NCBI GenBank assembly: GCA_943736015.1
Contig: OX031060.1
Coordinates: forward strand, 27,419,231 to 27,483,230
DNA: 64,000 bases
DNA from: Tridacna crocea
Lineage: Eukaryota > Mollusca > Bivalvia > Cardiida > Cardiidae
Direction of reading: 5' to 3'
Part shown: positions 1 through 12,300 of the stretch, piece after piece
How the letters are laid out: each line of letters opens with the position of its first letter
How positions within the stretch are numbered: position 1 is the first letter of the stretch
Program-made: the position numbers and the translations under genes
The notes under the pieces: generated by a model
Told to the model about the DNA's origin: nothing
Databases searched by the model: none
The model's input: the letters and a program-made list of their open reading frames with translations, nothing else

Positions 1-46
1 TTTCTTAGGATCGTTAAAAGTCAGGATTATGTGGTAAAGAGTTGAA
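1..46 (-). mobile_element. HP-1 end fragment
   Basis: Matches only the short-arm end in reverse (gtggtaaagagttgaa); the rest lies outside the window. Confidence 0.6.
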
Positions 47-94
47 CAATGTTTTCTACCATTTCCAATCCTATTCATTTTTTCTTTTCTCCAG

Positions 95-300
95 AAACCA
101 TAACATTGTCCTCAGATGACGAAGAAGGAGAGCCAAAGGAAAAAACACCAGCTGATATGGATAATCCCAGTGAAGGTAGATCACCTAGTCAAGTCAAGCC
201 ATCTTCACAAGAATTCCCCGAGTCTCCTCTGATACCAAATATTCCAATATCTTCTTCGAAAGTTGTTAACAGGAGTAGACGAGACAAAATGGAAGATGAG
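95..300 (+). CDS. SENP6/7 exon 1 of window (N-terminal region)
   Basis: Acceptor tttctccag before 95 and donor gag|gtatgg after 300. The exon enters with two bases of a split codon and ends in phase 0. It encodes a Ser/Asp/Glu-rich segment with [14 protein letters not shown], which resembles the acidic, possibly SUMO-interacting stretches before the SENP6/7 catalytic domain. That function is inferred. Confidence 0.75.
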
Positions 301-3300
301 GTATGGGAAATTAGGTCATTTTAGTTATGCTCTGTGAAAACTATCAACCCAGATCAGCCCCAGTTTTAACAACCCTGAGGAAAGAAGCTTATGTAAACAT
401 TGTGAGAAAAGGAGAAAATGCTGGTCACCAGGCTTTTCTACTTTTGCTATAGTGTTTTTATCAAAATATTTGAGTTCCATTTGTCTGCAGATGCTTTGAA
501 TTTGGACAAATCTAATACTTTGATGTTTGGTAAAGAGATAATTACCATGGTGAAGAAGGGTTTGAAAAAGTTGAGAGGAAAGGTAAATTCCTGACACACT
601 GTTTAATTTGTAGTCTACAAATTCTTTCGATATTGACCAGTCTTTAATTTTGTCTTTTCATAGTTAATAAAACTGAAAACCTGTTTTTAATGTAGAAATT
701 GCTAATGCTTGCATGGTAATCGAATTGGTTCAGTTTGAAAATTTATTTTTTGAAATGAGCTGACAACACAGCATTTTAAGCTAGACTCTTTTCGAATTAA
801 CCTTTAACCCTTTACCACACAATGACGACTTTTAAGGCACCTGAGGAAGAAGCCTTTTGAAAATGTTGCAGAAAAAGGAGAAAATGCTGGTGACCAACAT
901 TTTCTCTTTTTCCCACAGTTTTCTACCCTATCAAAGCATCAAAGCAAAATTGCAGCCTTTGAGCCACTTTGAAATTGCTGTCTGCAAATGCTTTCAAATT
1001 GGATGGGTCTAACATTTTGTTGTGTGGTAAAAGGTTAACCAAACAATCTGGGGTTTTGACGACTTTGAAAAAGAATCCTGTTGAAAATGTCATGGGAAAA
1101 AGAGAAAATGCTGGTAACAAGCATTTTCTCTTTTTCCTACAGTGTTTTCTACCATATCAGACAACATTCTAAACATTTGAGTAACATTCGTCTTCTGCAA
1201 TTGCTTTCCATTTGGACAAGGGTAAAATTTTGTCAACTGGTAAAGGGTTTAACATCATGATCTTGTCCTTTCCCTGGTGTCATTGTCTGCAACATCATGC
1301 AAACATTTTGTAATAATCTCTGAAGATATTTATACCCCTGCAGAACAAATGTTTTCTTGAGTATAATGGAATCTGCCTGTCTGTCAGTGTGTCCATTGGT
1401 GTGTCCGTCTGTGTACAAATAATTGCCTGTTTCTGTCAAAGTGCTGGCGGTGGTATCAAGTCACATTTACTGATGGCTCTAGTTACTTCAGAATTGGACA
1501 AGTTTTTTATACAACGTCAAGGTAATGTTGATGTCACTTAAACAATACTAAGTCCTGGGATGAATTCATTGCAGCTTTCATCTTACCAAATGGACCCAAA
1601 CCTAGAATGCATAAACAACTGATTGCATTGTATCATAGGATCACACTAGAAGAAGGTGGTTGTACTGCTGAAAGCTTGTGTAGTTTATTATAATTAAAAT
1701 AGTCATTTTCTCAAGAAGAGGATATTATGTTTTGGAATAAATTCATGTGGAAGAAATAGGTTAACATTTTTGGATTATAAGAACAGTTAAATTGGATTAT
1801 TTATAGAGTTGTTAATTTTTTTAAAACCAGCAACAACTACAGACCCTTGCAATAATACAGGACCAATGCTTACATTGACCTGATTATGTGGGTCATTCTT
1901 AACTCTTTACCAGACAACAATTTTATAGACTTAACAAAATTGAAAACATTTGCAGACGACAATATAAATGTGGCTCAAATGGTGAAATTTGTCTTTGATA
2001 GGATAGAAAATATTGTGGATAAAGGAGAAAATGCTGGTAACCAGCATTTTCTCCTTTTTCCACAATGCTTTTAAAAGGCTTCTTTGTCAGAGTCATTAAA
2101 ACTGGGGATTTTGTGCAAATCAGTGAAACTGGAGCAAACAGTAGGAGGTAATGACAGTTTTGATAATTGAAATTGAATAGAAATCCTCTCTGAGGTTGTG
2201 TGTGATTTAAAAGGTGTTTAAAACATTTTACACATGTTAACCGCACATCGACAAATACACAGTTAAGTGACTGAGTGGGGGATCATAAATATCCTGGTTT
2301 GAAAACCTTCAAAGGACAAATTTATGGACATTCAAATATATATTCATATGAAAAAAAAAAAGGCAGTTTTTAGAATATTGGAATATTCGGTTCTATCCTT
2401 ACATGAAATGTATGCTTTGGAAGATTTATTTAATTGTCTTTTTGTACCTGTAAAGCACAAATCAGATAAACCTAGCCAGTTGACACACTGTGGCTCTTAA
2501 CTCTCTCTGTACCAGTGATGGCACCAGAAGCTTTTATTTACAGTGTAGATCAGGATCAGACAGCAGGGAACATGCAGTCTGATCTCTGATCTATACTGTC
2601 TAGTGTTTTATATTGGATTATAACTGAATTCGCTCTTTATCTTGAATTGAAACTGTATTTTTAGCCTTTGAGAGAATGCTGTACATTTATTCCATAATGA
2701 AAGTGTTATAACTGAAAAACTGAAAAAAGAAATTCCCATAATTGCCTTGCAGACAGCAGAAAGACTTAAAACAGTGTTTGCCTTACAGGCTGGATTGTCC
2801 CGCAAAGATAGAGAAAACTCCTGCTCTCCAATCAATGTGCTCCTCACTGCCAGAAGTATAACAGTGGGAACGTTCAGGGGAATTCCTCTTGAACCTATAG
2901 TATTATGTAAAAATGGTCTACGATTTTTTGTGGAAGGTATGTAGCTTCTCTTCTGTCTTACTTTGTTCATTTTTAATAGCCCGGCGGGCTGGCTTAATTG
3001 TTAGCATATCAGAGTTGTGACCTGGTGGTTGCAGGTTCCATACCCAGTACCCAGTTTAGGCAAAATTTCTTTTGGCAGTTTTTTTGCCTTTCATCTCTGC
3101 ATGTGAAAAAAGTATTCAGTGACTTGGAAAGGAATTTGAGTCGGTGCTACTTTTACATTGGTTTTTGCCAATGTATGTTATATATATGTGTTCGGGGCAT
3201 ATTATTCAATCAGATCATGAGAATTTTTTTTGCAGTATGATAAATTACATTGTCAGTACCCCTGAACCTGAAATTCCTACCAGTTTTGCATATCTGTGTG

Positions 3301-6300
3301 TAAATTAGTTCAAGCATCTTTAAATTTCTTACTGAAAAATTATCAGGAGACACATAATATAGGAATATTTTATTAAACGAAATGGTCATGACAGCATTCT
3401 GTATATGCGTTTACTGCGGTTGTTTGGGAATGACCAAGTAACAGTAACCAAGGAAGTCAATGTATGTTATTGCCATGTATCCATGTCTCATGCTAACTAT
3501 TTGGTCAACCTAGTCCTAGTAGCCACTCCCACTAAGTAAACAACATGAATCAAGCACTCATCAATGAGTCATTTTCCTTTGCTAGGCTAGCACTTGTTTT
3601 AACTTAAGCATTTTCTCCTTCTCCCACAATTTTTTCTACCCTGCTGGGAACAAATTTCCATTGTTGAGTTATTTTCATTTTGTCATTTGAAAGTGCTTTC
3701 AATTTGGACCAGTTTAAAATTGTTTCGTTTGGTAAAGAGTTAATAGAGATTGGACAATAGTTACTTATCTTAACTCTTTCCCAAACGACAAATTTTGGAC
3801 TCTTCTAAACCGAAAGAGTTTGCAGACAACAATTTTAGATTTTGAGAAAATGGCAGAAAAGTCTCAAAAAGGGTAGGAAACTGTGTGGGAAAAGGAGAAA
3901 TTGCTCGTTCTGAGCAATTTCTCCTTTTCCCACACTGTTTTTAAAAGACTTTTACTACAGACACGTAAAAACCAGGGCTTGTTTGGGAAAGGGTTAAATG
4001 AATTAAAAAGGATTTTTCCTGTCAGGAAAAAAGCCACAATCTGGCAATTCTAAGGGTTTTATGGTCAGACAATTTTACAAAATACATGTAGCAGATACTG
4101 TAGATCCAAGATCAGACTGCATGTTCTATGCAATCTAATTTTGGTCTACACTTTCTGCAAGAGGCTGTCTGATCTTGACCTACAAGTAACAATGCACACA
4201 AAAGCAACTTAGAGCTTCGTGCTCAGGGCTTTTCCAGGCTTTTCTTGTATGGGGCAAAAACCTACAGGGGTCATTTGGCCCTTCCCCTGTCCCATATACA
4301 AGTTTATTGCAAAAGGCAGATTTTTTTTTAGGATGTTCAGGTACTTTTGCAAATCCAAATTTCAAGGAAGGGTGAACAAGGAATACTGAGGTGCACTAAA
4401 GGCTAACCTTTGCAATGTTTTTTTGTGTGAATTTTCAGGCAACCAGAAGTCACACAGGTTTTCTATCTTCCCACAAGAGATACAACAGTGCTTGGCACAT
4501 TTTAGTGAAAGAACTACTAGTTACTTGTTTTTCCTTGTGTCTCAAGGATGTGGTGTTAGAACTAGAAAAGATTTGGGTATCAAGGAACATAAGGATCCTA
4601 CAACACCACCACCTGAACCTTATTATGATCCCTTTGGAGCAGGTATTGAAAATATCTCTGAAACACTTGTAGATTGGTTGGAACTTTGTGTCAGTCAATA
4701 AAAGTTTAGACTTATTAGTTATGAAAGCATTTGCACACAACAAAATGGGTAAAACAGAAATACAGTGAATTACCTTTGTTTTAAAAAAAAATGTGTGGAA
4801 AAAAGTAAAGATAAGCATTTCATTATTCACCAGCGTGTCTTCAGTTGCCAGAGTTTCTCTTCAAAAATATGAAGGATAACGTAAAATTTACTGGCTTAAG
4901 CTAGACTTGTTGATTTATTCCTTGTGCTTAACTCATTACTAAACAACAATATTTTAGGCTTGTCTGAATCAAAAGCATTTGCAGACGACAAAATAAAAGT
5001 GACTGAAAATTTGAACTTTCTTTTGTGAAGGATAGAAAATATTGTGGGAAAAGAAGAAAAAGCTGATTACCAGCATTTTCTCCTTTTCCAACAAGGTTTT
5101 CTGGAGGGTTCTTTCTCGGGGTCGTCAAAAGTAGGGATTGTGTGGTAATGGGTTTATAGAAGTTTGACTGTATGGCTCAGACTATAAGAAATGTCTTTAA
5201 TATCACACTGGCAAGGAGAAATAGAGGATCTTACATGAGTTTTTATAAATTATCATTTATATCAAAGGATTTGACTTAACCCTTTCCCAAACAATCCCTG
5301 GTTTTTACGGGTCTGGAATAATAGCCTTTTGAAAACCTTGTGGGAAAAGGAGAAAATGCTGGTAACCAATATTTTCTCCTTTTTCCACAATGCTTTCTAC
5401 CCTATCATAGACAGAAATAATCTTTTCAGAAAGAGTTGAATTGTCGTCTTCAAATGCTTTCAATTTGGTCTAGTCCAAAAGTTTGTCATTTGGAAAAGGG
5501 TTAAGAAACCACTTTCATCATACCCCTATTATGATCTGAAGAAGGCACTTATTGTGAGAATATTGTTTTATATAAGGGGGAAAAAACATGTATAAGTTAT
5601 TCATTACAGATATCTTATTTTCAAGGGTTGATTTTGTTTTAAATTCAGTTTGATAATTTTTACAAGCTTTTGTAAATTTCCACCCTAAGGAGGTGATTTT
5701 TTACTAATACATGTATTCTTTTCTCGGGCATCCTGTCGTAAAAACCTTGCTGTTCTCCAATACCAATTTCTGATCTTAATTCCCTGTATTTTACAGATCT
5801 TACCCATCAGATGATCACTGTGATCATGAGCAAGCTGGAAACCACTGTGATAGTTGAGTTCCAAAAGTACATGGACATGTTTAAGTCTTGGGGCAAACAG
5901 GGAGATGAGGCTTTCTTTATGGAGCTAACGGAACAGGAAGCAGATGAGGTTCGCAAACAGTCCCTCAGCAAGATGGTTTTTCCTCAGGTTGGAGTGGGGA
6001 CGATGGTTCAAGATCATGAATATAGTCAACAGGACGAAGAAAGGAGCAGGTCTCCCTCTCCGCCAAGAATTGGCTTTGTTGGCCATGTAGTCAAGTATGT
6101 TATTTATTTGACTACTTCATTGTGTATATAGTAATTCAACACATGGCCTCATTTAGAGTTCTTCAAAGGCACACTAGAAGCAAAAAAATAAACATTGTTG
6201 AATTCGCAATCTAGACAAAGTTATCCCTATACCAAACAATCCATGGTTTTTACAACTTGGAGGAAGAAGCCTTCTGGAGATATTGTAGGAAAAGAAGAAA

Positions 6301-9300
6301 ATACTGATAGCCAGCATTTTCTCCTTTTCAAACAATGTTTTCTACTCTTCTAAAGTCACAAGTTTTAATTTCTGAGTCACATTGATTTTCTGCCATTGCT
6401 GTCAATTTGGACAGGTCTTAGATTTTGTTGTTTGGTAAAGACCTAGTTCATACCATTACAAGTAAGAATATTATAATAAATCAAATAATGTGTTACCGTG
6501 CAATCTGTCAAAGTTCTAGTTGCCGGCAGAAAAATGTATCATAAGATTAGATCAAAAGTTGATTTTTTGGTTCCAGAATTATAATACACCCCCCACAATG
6601 TAGTGGAGGGGGGTATACTGGAATCGCCATGGCTGTCTGTCTGTCCATCCATCTATCTGTCAGTAGACACAAATTTGTCTGGAGCAGTACTCCAACAGCT
6701 TTTCACATACTGAAATTTACACACAGTGTTTCTGTATATATGAAGTTATGCATGTACAATTTTCATTACAAATTGAAAATTGAAAGCATTTGCATTAGAT
6801 ATGGCTTGAAAGACGATTTTCTTTTTTATTTAGAATGGTGTAAACAACATTTGGAAATTCTCTGCTTTTACTACAATATCTCTGTCTATATAAACACAAC
6901 GCATTTGAGCCACTTTTGCTTTGTCATCTGCAAATGCTTTGACTGTGGGGTTGTCTGACATTTTGACAATTTGTCATCTCCTAAAGTTATCTATTTATAA
7001 TCACAGATTGTTGACATACCCTCCACCACCAGAGAAGAGGGGTATCTCAATCACAAATGAAGACTTGTTCTGTCTCCAACAGGGAGAATTCCTGAACGAT
7101 GTTATTATCGATTTCTACTTGAAGTAAGTACCATTATCTGTAGCTGTGTACTACTCAATCCTTGATTTTTAATGAAGATCAAGAAAAAGGGTTTTGAAGA
7201 CATTATGGAAAATGTTGGTAACCTGCATTAATTTTTCTCGTTTTAGCACAAAGCTTTCCATCCTTTCAAAGACAATTTTCTCTGTTTGAACCATATGTAA
7301 TTTGTCATCTGTATATGCTTCAGATTTGGACAAATCCCACTATTGTTTGTTTGTTAGAGGGATTTTTTGTTTGTGAGAGCGTTAATGCTTAACCATTTAC
7401 AATCCCGACTTCTAATGACCCTGAAAAAGAAGTCTTTAAAAAACTTTGTCGGAAAAGGAGAAAAGGTTACCAGCATTTTCTCCTTTCCCCTCAATGTTTT
7501 GTATTCTTTCCAAAACCAATTCAATTTTTGAGCCACCTTGACTTACTCGTCTGCAAATGCTTTCAATTTAGACTAGCCTAAAAATGTCTTGTTTGGTTAA
7601 GGGTTAACTAGCTGAAAGTGGGGGGGGGTCCTAGTTCAGTAGTAACAGTGTCTGGTTATTCATCCAGAGGGTTTGGGTTCAATCCTCACCACAAGCATTT
7701 GACTTTTGCCTTAGTGTTTGTGGAAAAGACACATGAGAGCCCCAGCTTTGTACTTGTTAAAAGAAAGGAATAAGAGAGTCATTGCTGTGATATGACTAAA
7801 TTTACATTGTATTTAACTCATTACCAAATGATAAAATTTTAGACTGGTTCAAATTGAAAGCATTTGCAGACGACAAAATAAAGGTAACTGAAAAAATTGA
7901 AATTTGTTCTGGGAAGGGTAGAAAACACTGTGGAAAAAGGAGAAAATGCTGGTTACCAGCATTTTCTCTTTTTCCTACAGTGTTTTCAAAAGGCTTCTTT
8001 CTCAGGGGCATTAAAAGGAGGGATTGCAAGGTAATGGGTTGTTAATCAATTGTTTTTAGATAACATCAAATGGGCAATGCTTGATTCTTAATATGGATGC
8101 AATATTTATAGATCTTGGAAGCAGAGATCATGTAGCTCAGTCAGTTAACACAGGGGACTTTCAAGGTTGTGAGTTTGAATTCTGAGCTGAGCCACACTTT
8201 TTGGATTCACATTGCTTGTGGCCTGAATGCTCATATCTGTCTCACTGCTGAACATTTATAACAAAATAAGAGATATTTTGTTTTCATCAGTGTTCTAGAT
8301 TTTAAGCTGTTTCGCTGTCAAGCCTCTTCGGGCGTATATGTGCCGCTTTTGGAAGCCATTGTTTCTTCATAATTATTCAACAATGGCATCATAATTATTC
8401 TTATAGTATGCATGTTATAGTTATATATTTAAAGAAATACTTCAAAAAAAAAAAAGAAGTAATTTGCAGTGTGTTCATCCTGATTCATTAAATTATCAGT
8501 TTTATTAAAAAGATCACATATTTCAGCAATCATTTTTGCACTGTCTTAGCAATGTCTATTAACGGTCGTAATGTAATTTATTGACTGTACAGCTGTGTTC
8601 TGTTGCTTCATAACTAATAAAATTATGTTGTGTTTTACAGATATTTACATAAGGAGAAGATGAGTGAACAGGACAGAGAGAGAACTCACATATTTAGTTC
8701 TTTCTTTTACAAACGCCTTACACAGAGAATTAGGGGTGCTGCAATAGATGACGACCCCAACCTCCCGTAAGCCTTATCTATTTTTCAGTTTAGACCTTTG
8801 GTATAGGCATGGCCTTCGGTCTGTATTAAATTATTAACCAATAGCAGTTCTTTTGGAAAGCAGGCAATGAGCAGACAGTGACGGGAGGAATATTGTACAA
8901 AGTAAAGGTTAACCCTTTACCACATAATTTCGAGTTTTAATAACCCTGAAAGAGAAGCCCTTTGAAAACACTGTGGGAAAGGAACATCCTCGGATACCCC
9001 GGGGTCTCCCTATTTGCTACGCCTCATTGATCCCTGGGACAATTAATTGATTTTCCCTCGCTTTACCGCTGGCCGAATGCTGGCTTTTCATTGGTTCCAT
9101 CATCATTTTGTGATGGGCGAGTGGACTGTACGCTATGACGTTCCGTATCTATTTTCGGCGGCTGATTCAAAGTTTTATTAGTCAATTGTCCCAGGTGTCA
9201 ATGTAGCGTAGCAAATAGGGAGACTCCGGGGTATCCGAGGATGGGAAAGGAAGTAAATGCTGGTAACCAGCATTTGTTACCAGCATTTTCCCCCTTTTCC

Positions 9301-12300
9301 ACAATGTTTTCTACTCTGTCGAAGACAAAGTGCATCATTTGATCCAGATTGAAATTGTCGTGTGCAAATGCTTTCAATTTGTTTACCACACAAGTCCGAG
9401 TTTTAATAACCCTGAAAGAGAAACCTTTTGAAAACATTGTGGGAAAAGGAGAAAATGCTGGTTACCAGCATTTCCTCCCTTTCCCACAATGTTTTCTACT
9501 CTATCAAAGACAAATTGCATCATTTGAGCCACATTTAAATTGTCGTCTGCAAATGTTTTCAATTTGGACAAGGCTTAAATTTTGTTGTTTGGGAAAGGGT
9601 TAAAGAATCTCGAGGAAATCATGGGTAGGTGCTATGACAACCATGACATAAATGAAATAAAAGTTAAAAATCACGTTAAATATCTTAACCCTTTACTCCA
9701 TAGATACTCATTTCTACACATTCCTTGTAGGAGCATTTGGAAAACATTGTGGTAAAAGGTGAAATTACTCGTGACGAGCAATTTCACCTTTTGTCACAAT
9801 GTTTCCTATGCCATCAAAAGGTGTCATAACACACATAAGAAACTGCTTCATCCTTGTTGTTATTTAGGGTCAATTAGAGATACCATAGAAATGCCATATG
9901 GGATAAAGGGTTAAACAAACTTATTTCATCAATACAAATCTTCTCAACTGGCTTTTTTTCTTGTTGGGTAAAAATGATACAACACAAGAGTATTTTACTA
10001 CATATTTGCCTTTATTAATGATACAACACAAGAGTATTTTACTACATATTTGCCTTTATTGTTTTAGTTTGCAAGAAAAGCGCCATGCTAGAGTTAAAAC
10101 ATGGACCAGACATGTAGATTTATTCAAGAAGGACTTCATTGTGATTCCAATCAATGAACAGTAAGTGACAACCTTAATCCTTTACCACATGGCAAAATTT
10201 TAGACCTATCCAAATTGAAAGCATTTGCAGATATCAATTTTCATAGTGGCTCAATTGATGCCATTTTCCTTTGATAGGGTAGAAAACTTTGTGGGAAATG
10301 GAGAAAATGCTGGTTGCCAGCATTTTCTCCATTTCCCGCAATGTTTTCAAAAGGCGTCTTCCTCAGGATCGTAAAAGTAGTCATTGTGTAGTAAAGGGTT
10401 AATGAACTATTATTGGTTCTTATATTGTTTTTCTGTTATGTGATACAGGATGTTCCTGATGTTTGTCTTTCATATCATCAAAAAACCCTCCCTCACACAC
10501 ACACATACACACACACAAATGTAAAAAAGTAATGAATCATTCCCTCATGTTCAAGCATTGTATACCTTCAGTGTAAATTAGCTAACTCAAATAACTTTTG
10601 TTTTTCTACATTATCATCCACTAGATGGCATTCTACAAATACTCATCTATCTCATTTGGGCATCCAGGGTACAGAACTGGACTACTTTTCTACGCAACAA
10701 CCGTTACTCTGAATTTCAAACTAATATAAACATTTACTCAATAAAACGGTACGAGAGTGTGATCTATTCAGCTCTGATCAGCAGTTTAGAGAAATCACAA
10801 GCTAAAACACACCTGATTTCTCCTCAAACATATTGATAAAAGCTATTTTCTTCATTGCTACTTTATATGTCATATTACTACAATCTCCAACATTTTTGGG
10901 AGAATGATGCGTCATATAAGACGGGTCGAATCTTTGAAGAATATGACATGTGCAGACAACAGTTTTTCTCTTACATTTTTTGTGCCGACTTGTTTTATCT
11001 ACTGTTGATCGAGTTTGTGGAGAAGAAACTCATTCTAACTAGGCCTGTCTCTGTCCCTTGATTCCTTACATAAACACACAACTAAATATTAAAAAAGAAA
11101 AAGGTTTAACTTTACACTTCATGATTTGTATCTGTTTTTCAGTGCCCACTGGTTCCTGGCTATAATATGTTACCCCTGGTTGATGGAGGCAGTAGAAAAC
11201 AAGTACATTCCCAATAGATCTGTCCCACCATGCCTAGACTCGTTTAATATACCCACACCCCCACAACCCACAGATGATAATACAGATGATATGGAGTCCG
11301 AAGAAGCAGAGGTGAGTTACTATAACTAGCATGTAGATTGGCTTTCATTGATTGTAAGCACATTGACTCATCTCTGTCTATATGGGAAGACAGTGAATGC
11401 CTAGAAAGGGTATTATTTGCAGTATTAACACTTAATTAAACAACAAATTTTTGGACTGGTCCAAATTGAAAGCATTTGCAGACAACAAAATAAATGTGAC
11501 TCAAAAATTGAAACTTGACTGAAGAAGGGTAGGAAACATTATGGGAAAAGGAGAAAATGCTGATAACCAGCATTTTCTCCTTTTCCCACAATGTTTTCAA
11601 AAGACTTCTTTCTCTTGGTTGTAAAAGCCAGGGATTGTTGGGTAAAGGGTTAATTTAATTTTAACTCGATTATTTTACACCAACTTTGAAAAGTTTTTAA
11701 AATATAAATCACTCTCATTTACTTCCATAGAAATCGGTACTGTGGCTGTAATCAGGGTAGCTCCAAAGTTTGACCAAACTCATCATTGGGTTTGACACAT
11801 GAACCTCCTATGTAAAAAGTCCACACCCTACCTCTACACCACTGTCTCCCCACACATATGTAATATTTGTCATCAAACAATAGCAATTCATAGATGGCTT
11901 TGGTTCTTTGTCCATTTAATATAACTGAAATGCTAGTGAAAACAAACAAATTCTTTGACAGATTTGGGGTAAACATTGTTGCAAGTGGAATGTAAATTTA
12001 TAGATATGAGAATGATTGGCAGATCAGTTCATAATATTTAGCTTACTTTTGTACAAATATTACTTATATACCAATTCAAACTATTTTTGCTTCTTATTTT
12101 ATTAATATTTACTACTATTAGAGTGCCTACCTTAACCCTTTGGCTGCTAAACATGACTCGCTGACCTTTTGCGGACATTGTAGATCAAGATCAGACTGCA
12201 CAGAACGTGCAATCTGATCTTTGATCTGCACTGTCCGATGAGGAGATATGATTTCCTGAAACACAACTTTAAAAAGCAGCAATATTTGGGTTATCAGTAT

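Noticed and set aside
4415-4672. Alternative frame over SENP exon 3
   Set aside because: It does not join the neighbouring exons in phase and lacks the PYYDP motif.
7660-7720. tRNA genes at the SINE heads (2979, 7621, 8123, 17622, 28563)
   Set aside because: Boxes A and B are recognisable but no full cloverleaf or acceptor stem closes, and SINE bodies follow.
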